Shown: positions 1 to 10,342 of the stretch, piece after piece | How the letters are laid out: every line of letters begins with the position of its first letter | Numbering within the stretch: position 1 is the stretch's first letter | Source: Rutidosis leptorrhynchoides | Taxonomy: Eukaryota > Streptophyta > Magnoliopsida > Asterales > Asteraceae | Direction: 5' to 3' | NCBI RefSeq assembly: GCF_046630445.1 | Contig: NC_092341.1 | Location: 219,447,501-219,511,500, forward strand | DNA length: 64,000 nucleotides | Position numbers and translations under genes: made by a program | Notes under the pieces: generated by a model | Databases searched by the model: none | Told to the model about the DNA's origin: nothing | What the model saw: only the letters and a program-made list of their open reading frames with translations

Positions 1-401
1 TTCTCGTTCATCAAGTGCTTGAATGCTGACCACGGTAGTGCGTACGCATCGTCTTGTCCCACTTGCTCTAGATAGGTATTCCACCATGTTAACGCAGAAC
101 CTGTGAAGGTATGCGTAGCGTACTTCACTTTGTCCTCTTCAGTACACTTACTTATGGCAAACACCGATTCGACCTTCTCGGTCCATCGTTTCAATCCGAT
201 CGGTCCTTCGGTTCCATCAAATTCCAAAGGTTTGCAGGCAGTGAATTCTTTGTAGGTGCATCCTACACGATTTCCTGTACTGCTAGATCCAAGGTTATTG
301 TTGGTATGTAGCACAGCCTGTACTGCAGCTATGTTTGAAGCTAGAAAAGTACGGAATTCCTCTTCATTCATATTCACGGTGTGTCGAGTAGTCGGTGCCA
401 T
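1..401 (-). CDS. gag: gag polyprotein N-terminus of A1 (partial, runs off window)
   Basis: Begins at ATG 401-399 and stays open to base 1. It opens MAPTTRH, then an EEEF motif and a [11 protein letters not shown] stretch, and later WTEKVE and TWWNTYLEQ. The last two are typical of the retrotrans_gag domain of plant Ty3/gypsy capsids. It matches the gag of A2 almost residue for residue, and unlike A2 it has no insertion after codon 16. The start is set by agreement of both copies and by lack of an in-frame upstream ATG nearby. No protease or RT lies in the window for this copy. Confidence 0.85.
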   Translation of the reverse strand, partial: MAPTTRHTVNMNEEEFRTFLASNIAAVQAVLHTNNNLGSSSTGNRVGCTYKEFTACKPLEFDGTEGPIGLKRWTEKVESVFAISKCTEEDKVKYATHTFTGSALTWWNTYLEQVGQDDAYALPWSAFKHLMNE

Positions 402-742
402 TTCCTTCAAAATAGTCAAATGGAACAAGTTAATCATACAGAATATTAAGAGTAGTTAATAGTATTTCGTAGCATAATATGAACTCATTTATAAAAGCTT
501 TTTCTTCATATTAGCGTTTTATAAGTTTGAATTCGGGTAGTACCTACCCGTTAAGTTCATACTTAGTAGCTAATATACAATTCAACTACTACAATTCTAT
601 ATGAAAAACTGATTATAATAATATTTCGCTTTCAAACTTTTATACAATATTTTACAAACTTACAATACCGCTTATTTTACATAAAGCATGAAATATAGCA
701 CACAATAACTTTGATACAAGATAGTTGTGAAGATAATTCTAG
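402..742 (-). other. A1 leader segment between F-box ORF and gag, with internal PPT-like palindrome
   Basis: This non-coding AT-rich spacer precedes gag. At 534-550 it has a perfect inverted repeat, arms CGGGTAG/CTACCCG around 3 nt. The sense-strand core AACGGGTAGGTA matches the polypurine-tract sequence used by related elements C and D next to their 3' LTRs. The same palindrome is in A2 at 45042-45058. No ORF of note. Confidence 0.6.
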
Positions 743-1426
743 CTAGTACACAAGTCGTTCAGCAAAGGCAATAAAGACACGTAATTCATACGTCCAGAAA
801 CAAGTCATGCATTCTGGTTTTACTAGGATTACTTCCCATCCTTGGTCTTGTGGAACATAACCGTTATGGCCGTTGATAAGACAGCGTGTTGTAACGTCGT
901 CAAAGGGACGAGGGTTACGTAATGTCCAACAGTCCCGTAACAATCTAAAAACCTCATTTCTTACCCCAATTACCGACTCCGTCACTTGTGGGAACGTTTT
1001 GTTTAATAGTTGTAGCCCGATGTTCTTGTTCTCACTTCGGTGAGAAGCGAACATTACTAATCCGTAAGCATAACATGCTTCTTTATGTTGCATGTTAGCC
1101 GCTTTTTCTAAATCACGAAGTCCAATATTCGGATATATTGAGTCAAAATAATTTCTTAACCCATTGCGTAAAATAGCATTTGGGTTCCCCGCAATATATG
1201 CGTCAAAGTAAACACATCGTAACTTATGGATTTCCCAATGTGATATCCCCCATCTTTCGAACGAAAGCCTTTTATAAACTAAGGCATTCTTGGAACGTTC
1301 TTCGAATGTCTTACAAACTGATCTCGCCTTAAATAGTTGTGCCGAAGAATTCTGACCGACTCTAGACAAGATATCATCAATCATGTCTCCGGGTAGGTCT
1401 CTTAAAATATTGGGTTGTCTATCCAT
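743..1426 (-). CDS. F-box protein carried in the leader of retrotransposon A1 (At2g35280-like)
   Basis: Intact 227-codon ORF, ATG at 1426. Residues about 7-53 look like an F-box (LPGDMIDDILSRV, then a VCKTF/YKRLS segment), the part that binds SKP1 in SCF ubiquitin ligases. Residues about 83-145 have a Sel1/TPR-like helical segment (GLRDLEKAANMQHKEACYAYG), and the C-terminus has a CxxC pair (C206, C209). This order matches the plant F-box At2g35280-like family. It lies on the element's sense strand between the acidic ORF and gag. The A2 copy is the same except for a 1-base deletion. F-box identity is fairly sure; the function inside a transposon is unknown, and recruiting a host target for degradation is only inference. 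Confidence 0.8.
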   Translation of the reverse strand: MDRQPNILRDLPGDMIDDILSRVGQNSSAQLFKARSVCKTFEERSKNALVYKRLSFERWGISHWEIHKLRCVYFDAYIAGNPNAILRNGLRNYFDSIYPNIGLRDLEKAANMQHKEACYAYGLVMFASHRSENKNIGLQLLNKTFPQVTESVIGVRNEVFRLLRDCWTLRNPRPFDDVTTRCLINGHNGYVPQDQGWEVILVKPECMTCFWTYELRVFIAFAERLVY

Positions 1427-1562
1427 TTTGTGTTTTTATACTGTAAAATAGACAAGAGTTAGATTCATAAAAAAATACTTATTAATACAAGCAATTTTTA
1501 CATATATCATAAAGCATAAGCACACTATATTACATATATTACACCACACGAATACAACTATC

Positions 1563-2177
1563 TTATTCCGACTCGCTTGTTTCTTCTTCTTCGGTTTTGG
1601 TTCGTTTTGCCAAGTTTTTAGGGATATATGATGTTTCCCTAATACGAGCCGTAATTTTCCACATTGGTTTAGAAAAACCTGGTGGTTTAGAGGTTCCCGG
1701 GTCATTGTTACAACTTAAGGACTTCGGGGGTTGACGATACATATAAAGTTCATCGGGGTTGGAATTAGATTTCTCAATTTTTATGCCCTTTCCCTTATTA
1801 TTTTCTTTTGCCTTTTTAAATTCAGTTGGGGTAATTTCTATAACATCATCGGAATTCTCGTCGGAATCCGATTCATCGGAGAATTGGTAATCCTCCCAAT
1901 ATTTTGCTTCCTTGGCGGAAACACCATTGACCATAATTAACCTTGGTCGGTTGGTTGAGGATTTTCTTTTACTTAACCGTTTTATTATTTCCCCCACCGG
2001 TTCTATTTCTTCATCCGGTTCCGATTCTTCTTCCGGTTCCGATTCTTCTTCCGGTTCCGACTCTTCTTCCGGTTCCTCTTCGGGAACTTGTGAATCAGTC
2101 CACGAATCATTCCAATTTACATTTGACTCTTCATTATTATTAGGTGAGTCAATGGGACTTGTTCTAGAGGTAGACAT
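1563..2177 (-). CDS. Acidic low-complexity protein, first leader ORF of A1
   Basis: Intact 204-codon ORF starting at ATG 2177, the first long ORF after the primer binding site and 136 bases before the F-box ORF. The N-terminal third is highly acidic, with repeated EEESEP units. A basic patch follows (KRLSKRKSS), then a second acidic cluster (SDESDSDENSDD), a lysine-rich stretch and a basic C-terminal region ending in an acidic tail (TEEEETSESE). No catalytic motif or membrane segment is seen. The A2 copy has 200 codons with fewer acidic repeats and scattered substitutions. I do not recognise the family. The charge pattern is like histone- or nucleic-acid-chaperone tails, which is suggestion only. 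Confidence 0.7.
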   Translation of the reverse strand: MSTSRTSPIDSPNNNEESNVNWNDSWTDSQVPEEEPEEESEPEEESEPEEESEPDEEIEPVGEIIKRLSKRKSSTNRPRLIMVNGVSAKEAKYWEDYQFSDESDSDENSDDVIEITPTEFKKAKENNKGKGIKIEKSNSNPDELYMYRQPPKSLSCNNDPGTSKPPGFSKPMWKITARIRETSYIPKNLAKRTKTEEEETSESE

Positions 2178-2373
2178 CTATCACATAATATCAAACGCGT
2201 TAAGAGATTAATATATCACATAATATTCACATGTTAAAAATATATAGTTTCCAACAAAATTTGTTAAGCAATCATTTTTCAAGTAAACACGGTCGAAGTC
2301 CAGACTCACTAATGCATCCTAATAAACTCGATAAGACACACTAATGCAAAATTCTGGTTCTCTAAGACCAACG

Positions 2374-2386
2374 CTCGGATACCAAC
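2374..2386 (-). promoter_or_regulatory. Primer binding site of A1 (variant tRNA-iMet type)
   Basis: On the minus strand, two bases after the LTR, it reads TGGTATCCGAGC. The usual initiator-methionine tRNA site is TGGTATCAGAGC. A2 carries the same C-for-A change, so it is a family trait rather than decay of one copy. Confidence 0.85.
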
Positions 2387-5300
2387 TGAAATGTCCCGTT
2401 CTTATTGATTAAAAACGTTCCATATTAATTGATTTCGTTGCGAGGTTTTGACCTCTATATGAGACGTTTTTCAAAGACTGCATTCATTTTTAAAACAAAC
2501 CATAACCTTTATTTCATAAATAAAGGTTTAAAAAAAACTTTACGTAGATTATCAAATAATGATGATCTAAAATATCCTGTTTACACACGACCATTACATA
2601 ATGGTTTACAATACAAATATGTTACATCGAAATCAGTTTCTTGAATGCAGTTTTTACACAATATCATACAAACATGGACTCCAAATCTTGTCCTTATTTT
2701 AGTATGCAACAGCGGAAGCTCTTAATATTCACCTGAGAATAAGCATGCTTTAAACGTCAACAAAAATGTTGGTGAGTTATAGGTTTAACCTATATATATC
2801 AAATCGTAACAATAGACCACAAGATTTCATATTTCAATACACATCCCATACATAGAGATAAAAATTCATTCATATGGTGAACACCTGGTAACCAACATTA
2901 ACAAGATGCATATATAAGAATATCCCCATCATTCCGGGACACCCTTCGGATATGATATAAATTTCGAAGTACTAAAGCATCCGGTACTTTGGATGGGGTT
3001 TGTTAGGCCCAATAGATCTATCTTTAGGATTCGCGTCAATTAGGGTGTCTGTTCCCTAATTCTTAGATTACCAGACTTAATAAAAAGGGGCATATTCGAT
3101 TTCGATAATTCAACCATAGAATGTATTTTCACGTACTTGTGTCTATTTTGTAAATCATTTATAAAACCTGCATGTATTCTCATCCCAAAAATATTAGATT
3201 TTAAAAGTGGGACTATAACTCACTTTCACAGATTTTTTTACTTCGTCGAGAAGTAAGACTTGGCCACTGTTGATTCACGAACCTATAACAATATATACAT
3301 GTATATTAAAGTATATTCAAAATATATTTACAACACTTTTAATATATTTTGATGTTTTAAGTTTATTAAGTCAGCTGTCCTCGTTAGTAACCTACAACTA
3401 GTTGTCCACAGTTAGATGTACAGAAATAAATCGATAAATATTATCTTGAATCAATCCACGACCCAGTGTATTCGTATCTCAGTATTGATCACAACTCAAA
3501 CTATATATATTTTGGAATCAACCTCAACCTTGTATAGCTAACTCCAACATTCACATATAGAGTGTCTATGGTTGTTCCGAAATATATATAGATGTGTCGA
3601 CATGATAGGTCGAAACATTGTATACGTGTCTATGGTATCTCAAGATTACATAATATACAATACAAGTTGATTAAGTTATGGTTGGAATAGATTTGTTACC
3701 AATTTTCACGTAGCTAAAATGAGAAAAATTATCCAATCTTGTTTTACCCATAACTTCTTCATTTTAAATCCGTTTTGAGTGAATCAAATTGCTATGGTTT
3801 CATATTGAACTCTATTTTATGAATCTAAACAGAAAAAGTATAGGTTTATAGTCGAAAAAATAAGTTACAAGTCGTTTTTGTAAAGGTAGTCATTTCAGTC
3901 GAAAGAACGACGTCTAGATGACCATTTTAGAAAACATACTTCCACTTTGAGTTTAACCATAATTTTTGGATATAGTTTCATGTTCATAATAAAAATCATT
4001 TTCTCAGAATAACAACTTTTAAATCAAAGTTTATCATAGTTTTTAATTAACTAACCCAAAACAGCCCGCGGTGTTACTACGACGGCGTAAATCCGGTTTT
4101 ACGGTGTTTTTCGTGTTTCCAGGTTTTAAATCATGAAGTTAGCATATCATATAGATATAGAACATGTGTTTAGTTAATTTTAAAAGTCAAGTTAGAAGGA
4201 TTAACTTTTGTTTGCGAACAAGTTTAGAATTAACTAAACTATGTTCTAGTGATTACGAGTTTAAACCTTCGAATAAGATAGTTTTATATATATGAATCGA
4301 ATGATGTTATAAACATCATTACTACCACAAGTTTAGTAGGTAAACCTACTGGAAGTGACAAGAAATGATCTAGCTTCAAAGGATCTTGGATGGCTTGAAA
4401 GTTCTTGAAGTAGGATCATGACACAAAAACAAGTTCAAGTAAGATTTTTACTCGAATTAAGATAGTTTATAGTTATAGAAATTGAATCAAAGTTTGAATA
4501 TGAATATTACCTTGAATAAGAAAGATAACCTACTGTATATAACAAAGGTTTTTTGATCTTAGATGATTACATGGAATGGATTAGAAAGCTTGGAAGTAAA
4601 TTAGTAAACTTGAAGGGATTTTTGAAGTGTTCTTGAAGTGTTCTTCCTATGATGATTATAGCTTGATTCTTGAAGTGATTTTTGATGAAGATGATGATTA
4701 ACTACTGGAAAAATACATTCATAATAGTGTGGGTGTGTTGAGAGAGAATTAGAAAGAGAATTGGAAGTGAAATGGAGTGAATGATGAGTGGTAATTGGTG
4801 AGTGGTGAGTGGAGTTAAAAGGAGTTCTAGTTAGTTGACTAGCTCATGGTAGAAGTTAAAATTGATTAGTCATACATGACATAATCAAGAGTGAAATCCC
4901 ATGCTAGTTCCTATTGGTATATACCCATAGTAAGTACGTTTTGAAGCTGTGTATAATACGGGTAAAAATACGACTAGAATTCTTGATGAAAGAAAAGAAT
5001 GGGAAAGTAACTGTAACCATTTTCGTTAAGTATGAGTGTTTTGATATATGTCTTGAAGTCTTCCAAAAGTATTTTAATACATCTAAATACACTACATGTA
5101 TATACATTTTAACTGAGTCGTTAAGTCATCGTTAGTCGTTACATGTAAGTGTTGTTTTGAAACCTTTAAGTTAACGATCTCAATTAATGTTGTTAACCCA
5201 TTGTTTATTATATCTAATGAGATGTTAAATTATTATATTATCATGATATTATGACATATTAATATATCTTAATATGGTATATATACATTTAAATGTCGTT

Positions 5301-5641
5301 ACAACGATAATCGTTACATATATGTCTCGTTTCGATATCCTTAAGTTAGTAGTCTTGTTTATATGTATATAACTCATTGTTAATATACTTATGGAGATAC
5401 TTACTTATCATAATCTCATGTTAACCATATGTATATCCATATATATATCGTCATGTCGTTTTTACAAGTTTTAACGTTCGTGAATCGCCGGTCAACTTGG
5501 GTGGTCAATTGTCTATATGAAACATATTTCAATTAATCAAGTCTTAACAAGTTTGATTGCTTAACATGTTGGAAACATTTAATCATGTAAATATCAATCT
5601 CAATTAATATATATAAACATGGAAAAGTTCGGGTCACTATA
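2387..5641 (-). repeat. 5' LTR of A1
   Basis: 3255 bp, against 3053 bp for the A2 5' LTR. A segment of roughly 0.4 kb (about 3570-3955) is absent in A2, and other indels go the other way. In sense order it has a CT-rich stretch (about 4790-4690) that could be the transcript start region, and near its end a CAACA-TTTT-TGTTG hairpin (2758-2771). It ends GGGACATTTCA before the primer site. ORFs in it are short and not credible genes. Confidence 0.85.
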
Positions 5642-7438
5642 TAAATGTTGTTAGAGGTTAAAAGTGCATGTATTAAATGTGTTACTAGCATCACTAGCTT
5701 TAATTTGATGTGTAGGTTGATTAAGAACACTTCATTAAAATGATTATTGATTTTGTGATTTTGGGTTAGGGTTTGATAGAAGTAAAATGAAATTTAAATG
5801 CATTGAATGCTTTGCAAGGTTAATTGTAAGTGTTCATTATATTGTATGCATGATTACCTACAAAACGGCGTATTATATGTGTGCATTTAATTCCCGAATC
5901 ATCAAAGTGCATTTATGAACTTGAAAGCATTTATGGTGGGCATTTAATGAGCTTTCAACTTGGATTTGATTATTGTAAATGATGATTTTGGTTGATGAAA
6001 GGTGTTTAGTTGTGTTCCTCGTTAAATTACCTTTCCAACGGTGTATGGCATGCAATTTGAATATTTTCGGTTCATGAGTTATGTTTGTTTGATGTTTGGT
6101 TCGAGACTTAACAAAATTTTAGCAAACAGCACCTTTTAGGTAGTAATGCGCGCCGCGCAATTTGGAGGATGCAGATGCTTACCCCCTTAGACAAGTCCTG
6201 ACCTGAATCCACGCTTTAGTGCGCGCCGCGCATACCTGCGCGCGCCGCGCACTTTCTCTGGCCAAATTTTCTTTTTTTGTTTTATTTTTCAAATTCTTTT
6301 CTCGCTTAACCGCAACTTCGATTAACATGAAATTTGGATAACATGCTCATATATGACTTCTCATCATGGGAAAATTGTCGGATACCCGACCCGACCCCGT
6401 TGACTTTGACTTTGACCAAGTTTGACTTTTAGTCAAACCTAACCAAATACGTATGCAATCGTTCTAACATGCTTTCATACTTGTATCTTGCATGAAACTT
6501 GACAATTTGATTCACATGCTATATAATCGAGTCGTAACGAGCTATAGGACTAATTGAACAACTTTGACCAACCGTGTTTACCAATATTGATACGAACCTA
6601 TTTGTTTAGGTCAAGACTAGCATTCGTTCTTGCACACGTTACTTTGTGAAGTACAATTTATTATTCGTGCAACCAAGGTGAGATCATAGTTCCACCTTTT
6701 CAACAACTTTTACTTTTAAACTATGGGATGAGAAACATATACGTATCATACTTTTATGCTTTGAACACAAGTACGAAAACAAACATTCCACAGCGAGTTA
6801 GAACAAAAAGCCTCAATTCAATTATCATTAGTTACACTTGCAGGGTGTAAACGTGAACTTATGTTATGTGATCACATTGGGCTTGACGAGCCCTCGTTCG
6901 GATGGTTCGCTACCGTTAGCGGATGAAATATATTTTCGAGTATAGTGTATGTTCTAACACTACGTAACAGGGTACAAAACAGTTAAGTCTTGATAATTGG
7001 GCGCTTTCGAACATACTTTTAGAATACAAATGATTTGGATAATCAACTATATTAAATCTTGTGGTTCAAAAACAACGTTACTATTACACCTATGATTTCA
7101 CCAACGTTTTTCGTTGACAGTTTTCTATATGTTTTCTCAGGTCCTTGAACACTAGGTGATACATGCTTCCGTACTTTATTTTTGATACTTGCTTGGATGT
7201 CGAGTATACATGCATACGTGGAGCATCTTTTGACTTAACTAAATTTGTGTCGCATAGGTTTCAATTGTACTTAAAACGTTGTAACATGTTTGGTCGTCGA
7301 ACTACTTTGTAAACTTTGAAACATCTTTATTATTGAAATGAATGCGACATATTTTTGGTCAAACGTTGTTTTAAAGACTTATGATCACGTAATAGGACCT
7401 AAGTAGACGGCGCCGTCAATGACGATTTTTTCGGGTCG

Positions 7439-7439
<1 letters not shown>
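5642..7439 (+). repeat. F: 5'-truncated LTR related to the LTR of element E
   Basis: Follows the E LTR (10343-12777) from its middle to its end: the shared block near GTATTAAATGTGTTACTAG, the TTCACCAACGTTTTTCGTTGA hairpin region (hairpin 7102-7116) and the final GACGATTTTTTCGGGTCGCT. It differs enough to be an old relative, not a copy of E. It has three GC-rich palindromes (6147-6159, 6220-6232, 6237-6252) where E has two. Its first part was lost or separated by the A1 insertion. Confidence 0.8.

Positions 7440-7512
<73 letters not shown>
7440..7512. repeat. (TA)n microsatellite
   Basis: About 36 TA units directly at the end of the F LTR, replacing its expected terminal CA. Confidence 0.95.
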
Positions 7513-7516
<4 letters not shown>

Positions 7517-7793
7517 AATAAAATAATAGTATATATATATAATAAAATAATAGTATTCATTACATCGTATATTATATTTCCATTACAATTTAAATACATA
7601 TTTAAATATATACATTTTTATTTACAAGTAGTTGTTCGTGAATCGTCGGGCATAGTCAAAGGTTAACTGCATTTATGAAAACAGTTCAAAATTTTTGAGA
7701 CTCAACCTAACAGACTTTTCTTATCGTGTCAAAAATATTAAATCGTATCAAGAATTCGATTTAAAATTAGTCAAAATTTTCCGGGTCGTGACA
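7513..7793 (-). repeat. LTR fragment of an unidentified gypsy element
   Basis: The right end reads, on the minus strand, TGTCACGACCCGGAAAATTT, a typical LTR start for this group (TG...ACCCGG...). Only about 280 bp remains, fading leftward into AT-rich DNA. It sits directly against the decayed ECT-like exon, so the element had probably inserted in that gene remnant. Confidence 0.55.
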
Positions 7794-8617
7794 TGACGAA
7801 GTTGACCAGCTGCAACTGGTGAAGCAACTGGCAAATAAGGACCATATGGTGCATACCCGTAGTCATGATACATATCACCATAAATTCCTTGTACTCATAA
7901 ATTTCCTATACTGAGTTGACAACCAATTATCATCACCATAAACATAAAAGATTGTAAGTAAGAAATTAGTGAATGAATCTTACATGAGATATATTTATTT
8001 AATTATCTCGAGTAATCATCCCAATGATTGGTTGCCCCTCCGTACCCTGTAAACAAACAACATGTGCAAAAATTTTAGTAACAAAAACACAAAGTTACAA
8101 ACTTTTAGTCAATAACAGCTACTTAGTACTAAAGAATATGCTGAAATTTATAAGTTTACCTTCAAAAGAAGCAATGACTTTTGCAGCTGCACTTATATCG
8201 ATAATATATATACATATGCATCTCAAGATTAAACAATAGGTGTTCAAACAAATTCGAAATGCAAAACTAACAACATAAGAGAGTTATCTTATGTAATTAC
8301 AAACAACAAATTGTCACAATAAAACTGAACTACCTCCATGTCAACAATTGTTGCCTCGTTCGCAAAGATGCATATTTGATCTTGTGGCCACATATCTAAT
8401 GAATCTCCCGTGGATAATTTGCAAACCTGTTAGATAATTAGATAAGATGTACAGTTTATGAACGAATTTTGGTTTCTGGAAAATGTAAAATTGACAAATG
8501 TCAAACACCAAATTCGATCAGATTTAGACTTTTAGACAATCACCTTCAGATTAAGCAACTTCACAAGATTTGTTGTTGGAAAGTATTTATCAGGACCCAG
8601 CAAATCAAGAGAATAAA
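7794..8617 (-). pseudogene. Decayed exons of a YTH-domain (ECT-like) RNA-binding protein gene
   Basis: Minus-strand pieces keep exon-like borders. 8617-8544 gives LLGPDKYFPTTN and ends at a GT donor. 8426-8334 is a clean 31-codon exon (VCKLSTGDSLDMWPQ...) between AG and GT. 8191-8160 gives AAAKVIASFE. 8046-8003 gives GYGGATNHWDDYSR, then a stop. About 7900-7794 gives MYHDYGYAPYGPYLPVASPV. The last two resemble the conserved region before the YTH domain in plant ECT m6A readers (YGGYD..WDDYSRY and YGYAPYAPYSPATSPV). In-frame stops and loss of the YTH domain make it a pseudogene or captured fragment. The earlier exons are less certain. Confidence 0.6.
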
Positions 8618-9847
8618 CTAACAAATATTAAAACAGTACTACATGAATGATTAAATTAAGAGGATAAATAAACATATTTAACAACAATACTACATGAATG
8701 ATTTCTCTGTTCTTATTTTAACGAACTTATTTATAACACATCTACTACTTACTGGAATTGGATTACGTCTATGGTGAAATGCAATATCTGATACAATGAA
8801 CACATCTGATATACAAGCTCCTCTCACCTATATTCTTAATATCAGTAAAGAATAATTTCAAAAAGAATAAAAAAATGAGATATGAGAGATAAATTCACAG
8901 ATGCAATAAATAATTTTAACTTATAAACAAATACTACGCACAAGTCCAAATTGGATTATTTACAGAAATAAATTGTAAAAGAGATGATAATTACAGAGTG
9001 TATACTTTAAATCCAGATGCAAAACCCTAAATTCATGTGTACCTGATGATAAACAAATAAACAAAACCCTAAATTCATGTGTACCTGATGATAAAACTCT
9101 TGTAACGAACAGAACCTTAAATTCTTGTGTATCAACAGCAGCGTACATGACAAAATTGTTGTAATAATTTTTGCCTAAAAATCATGATTATGATAACGAT
9201 TGAAAATCAAAGAAAGGAAGAGAATTTACGGCTTGAATTGGTTATCAAAGAAAAAGATTGACACCTCCAGTGCATTTGCCGATGCCGATGCCACTGCAAT
9301 ATAAACAAAAACCCAAATGCTTTCGTACGACATATTTAACCTACAAAGCTAAAAACATTAAATAAATAACTTATCAATATGTAAACAAAATATAATTAAA
9401 TCATCCTTACAAAAATACTAACATTATGGAGGTTAAGAAAAATAATTAAACCTGAAGAATTTCGTGAATTGAATTGGGGAGAGAATTAGATTTGAAATTT
9501 GAATTTTTGAGAGAATTTGAATATGTGAGAGAATTAGATTTAGATTTACATATATGTCATAAGATTGGTAAATGTGTGCCCTTGATTAGTACTTTCTCTA
9601 CTTTCTCACCACTTTCTATACTAAAAAGTAATTTTGGTGAAAATGTATAGATTTTGAATTCAAACTGATCAGATTTTCTTTAACCATGTGGGATGATGAC
9701 GTGGTGTATGTATTGTATGTATAGGTTTAGTGTGAGGTAAAAAAAAAATAGCAACAAAAGTTGTATATGTATAAGTTTTTTGTGAGACAATTCTCTCTTC
9801 TATGTGGACCGAAAATAAACGGCTGAATGACAAATGGACAAATGCTT

Positions 9848-9851
<4 letters not shown>
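8618..9851. other. Possible 5' remainder of the ECT-like fragment; no intact gene
   Basis: AT-rich. A ~33-bp direct repeat (copies near 9023-9055 and 9067-9098, sharing ATGTGTACCTGATGATAAA) lies in a short minus-strand ORF (9148-8960). An exon-like stretch with AG/GT borders lies near 9268-9298. These could be upstream exons or UTR of the fragment, but I cannot support a reading frame. 9430-9851 shows nothing recognisable. Confidence 0.3.

Positions 9852-9911
<60 letters not shown>
9852..9911. repeat. (TA)n microsatellite
   Basis: About 30 TA units, 28 bp before the Cassandra element. Confidence 0.95.
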
Positions 9912-9913
<2 letters not shown>

Positions 9914-9939
9914 ATGACAAAATGACACGTAACCAATGG

Positions 9940-10211
9940 TATAATATCCGTCTCACATCGGTTGGAGAGGGGAACGAAGCATGCCTTATAAGGGTGTGGA
10001 GACCTTTCCTAGCATGGCGCGTTTTGGGACCACAAGCGCAGCAGATCCCATGAGAACTCTGCAGTTAAGCGTGCTCATGCGAGGGAACTACTAGGATGGG
10101 TGACCTCCTCGGAAAGTGCTCGTCGTGTGTGGTTTTCAAGAAAAATCTGTGCGCCTACGGGCAAAGTGGACAATATCATGCTACGGGGAACGTGTTACCT
10201 GGGATGTTACA
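9940..10211 (+). repeat. 5' LTR of Cassandra
   Basis: Starts TATAATATCC (3' LTR: TGTAACATCC), so its first bases have decayed. Ends GGGATGTTACA. Identical in length to the reassembled 3' LTR. Confidence 0.9.
10026..10133 (+). ncRNA. 5S rRNA-derived domain in Cassandra 5' LTR
   Basis: Contains 5S landmarks: GATCCCATGAGAACTCTGCA, the box-A-like AGTTAAGCGTGCTC and the box-C-like GGATGGGTGACCTCC. This is the internal RNA polymerase III control region. It is not a functional 5S gene, because the 5' part of 5S is replaced. Confidence 0.88.
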
Positions 10212-10213
10212 GA

Positions 10214-10225
10214 TGGTATCAGAGC
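10214..10225 (+). promoter_or_regulatory. Primer binding site of Cassandra
   Basis: TGGTATCAGAGC, exact match to the 3' end of initiator-Met tRNA, two bases after the LTR. Confidence 0.93.
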
Positions 10226-10282
10226 CAGGCCCCGGACCAAATGTACACAGCGAGGACGCTGTGTCCCATTAGGGGGGAGGAT

Positions 10283-10342
10283 TGTAACATCCGTCCCACA
10301 TCGGTTGGAGAGGGGAACGAAGCATGCCTTATAAGGGTGTGG
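10283..10342 (+). repeat. 3' LTR of Cassandra, first part
   Basis: First 60 bp, from TGTAACATCC to the tgtgg target of E. The remaining 212 bp is at 17371-17582. Confidence 0.93.

Larger units (their letters stand above)
1..5641 (-). mobile_element. Element A1: Ty3/gypsy LTR retrotransposon, 5' portion (truncated by window edge)
   Basis: In sense order (right to left) it has the 5' LTR (5641-2387), a primer binding site (about 2374-2385), a 2-kb leader with two extra ORFs, and gag running off the window edge. It shares every part with element A2 on the plus strand at 40165-57284. The outer LTR end reads TATAGTGACC where A2 has TGTAGTGACC, so the terminal TG has mutated. It is inserted in an older E-like LTR (5642-7439). 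The 3' half and the second LTR lie outside the window, so completeness cannot be judged. Confidence 0.9.

Noticed and set aside
111-459. Plus-strand ORFs over the A1 gag region
   Set aside because: Antisense shadows of gag, which reads on the minus strand.
743-1426. F-box ORF as a normal host gene hit by a transposon
   Set aside because: The same ORF in the same place and orientation relative to primer site and gag occurs in two separate insertions, so it belongs to the element.
10026-10133. Functional 5S rRNA gene
   Set aside because: Only the 3' two thirds resembles 5S, it sits inside an LTR and recurs at 17397; typical of Cassandra.
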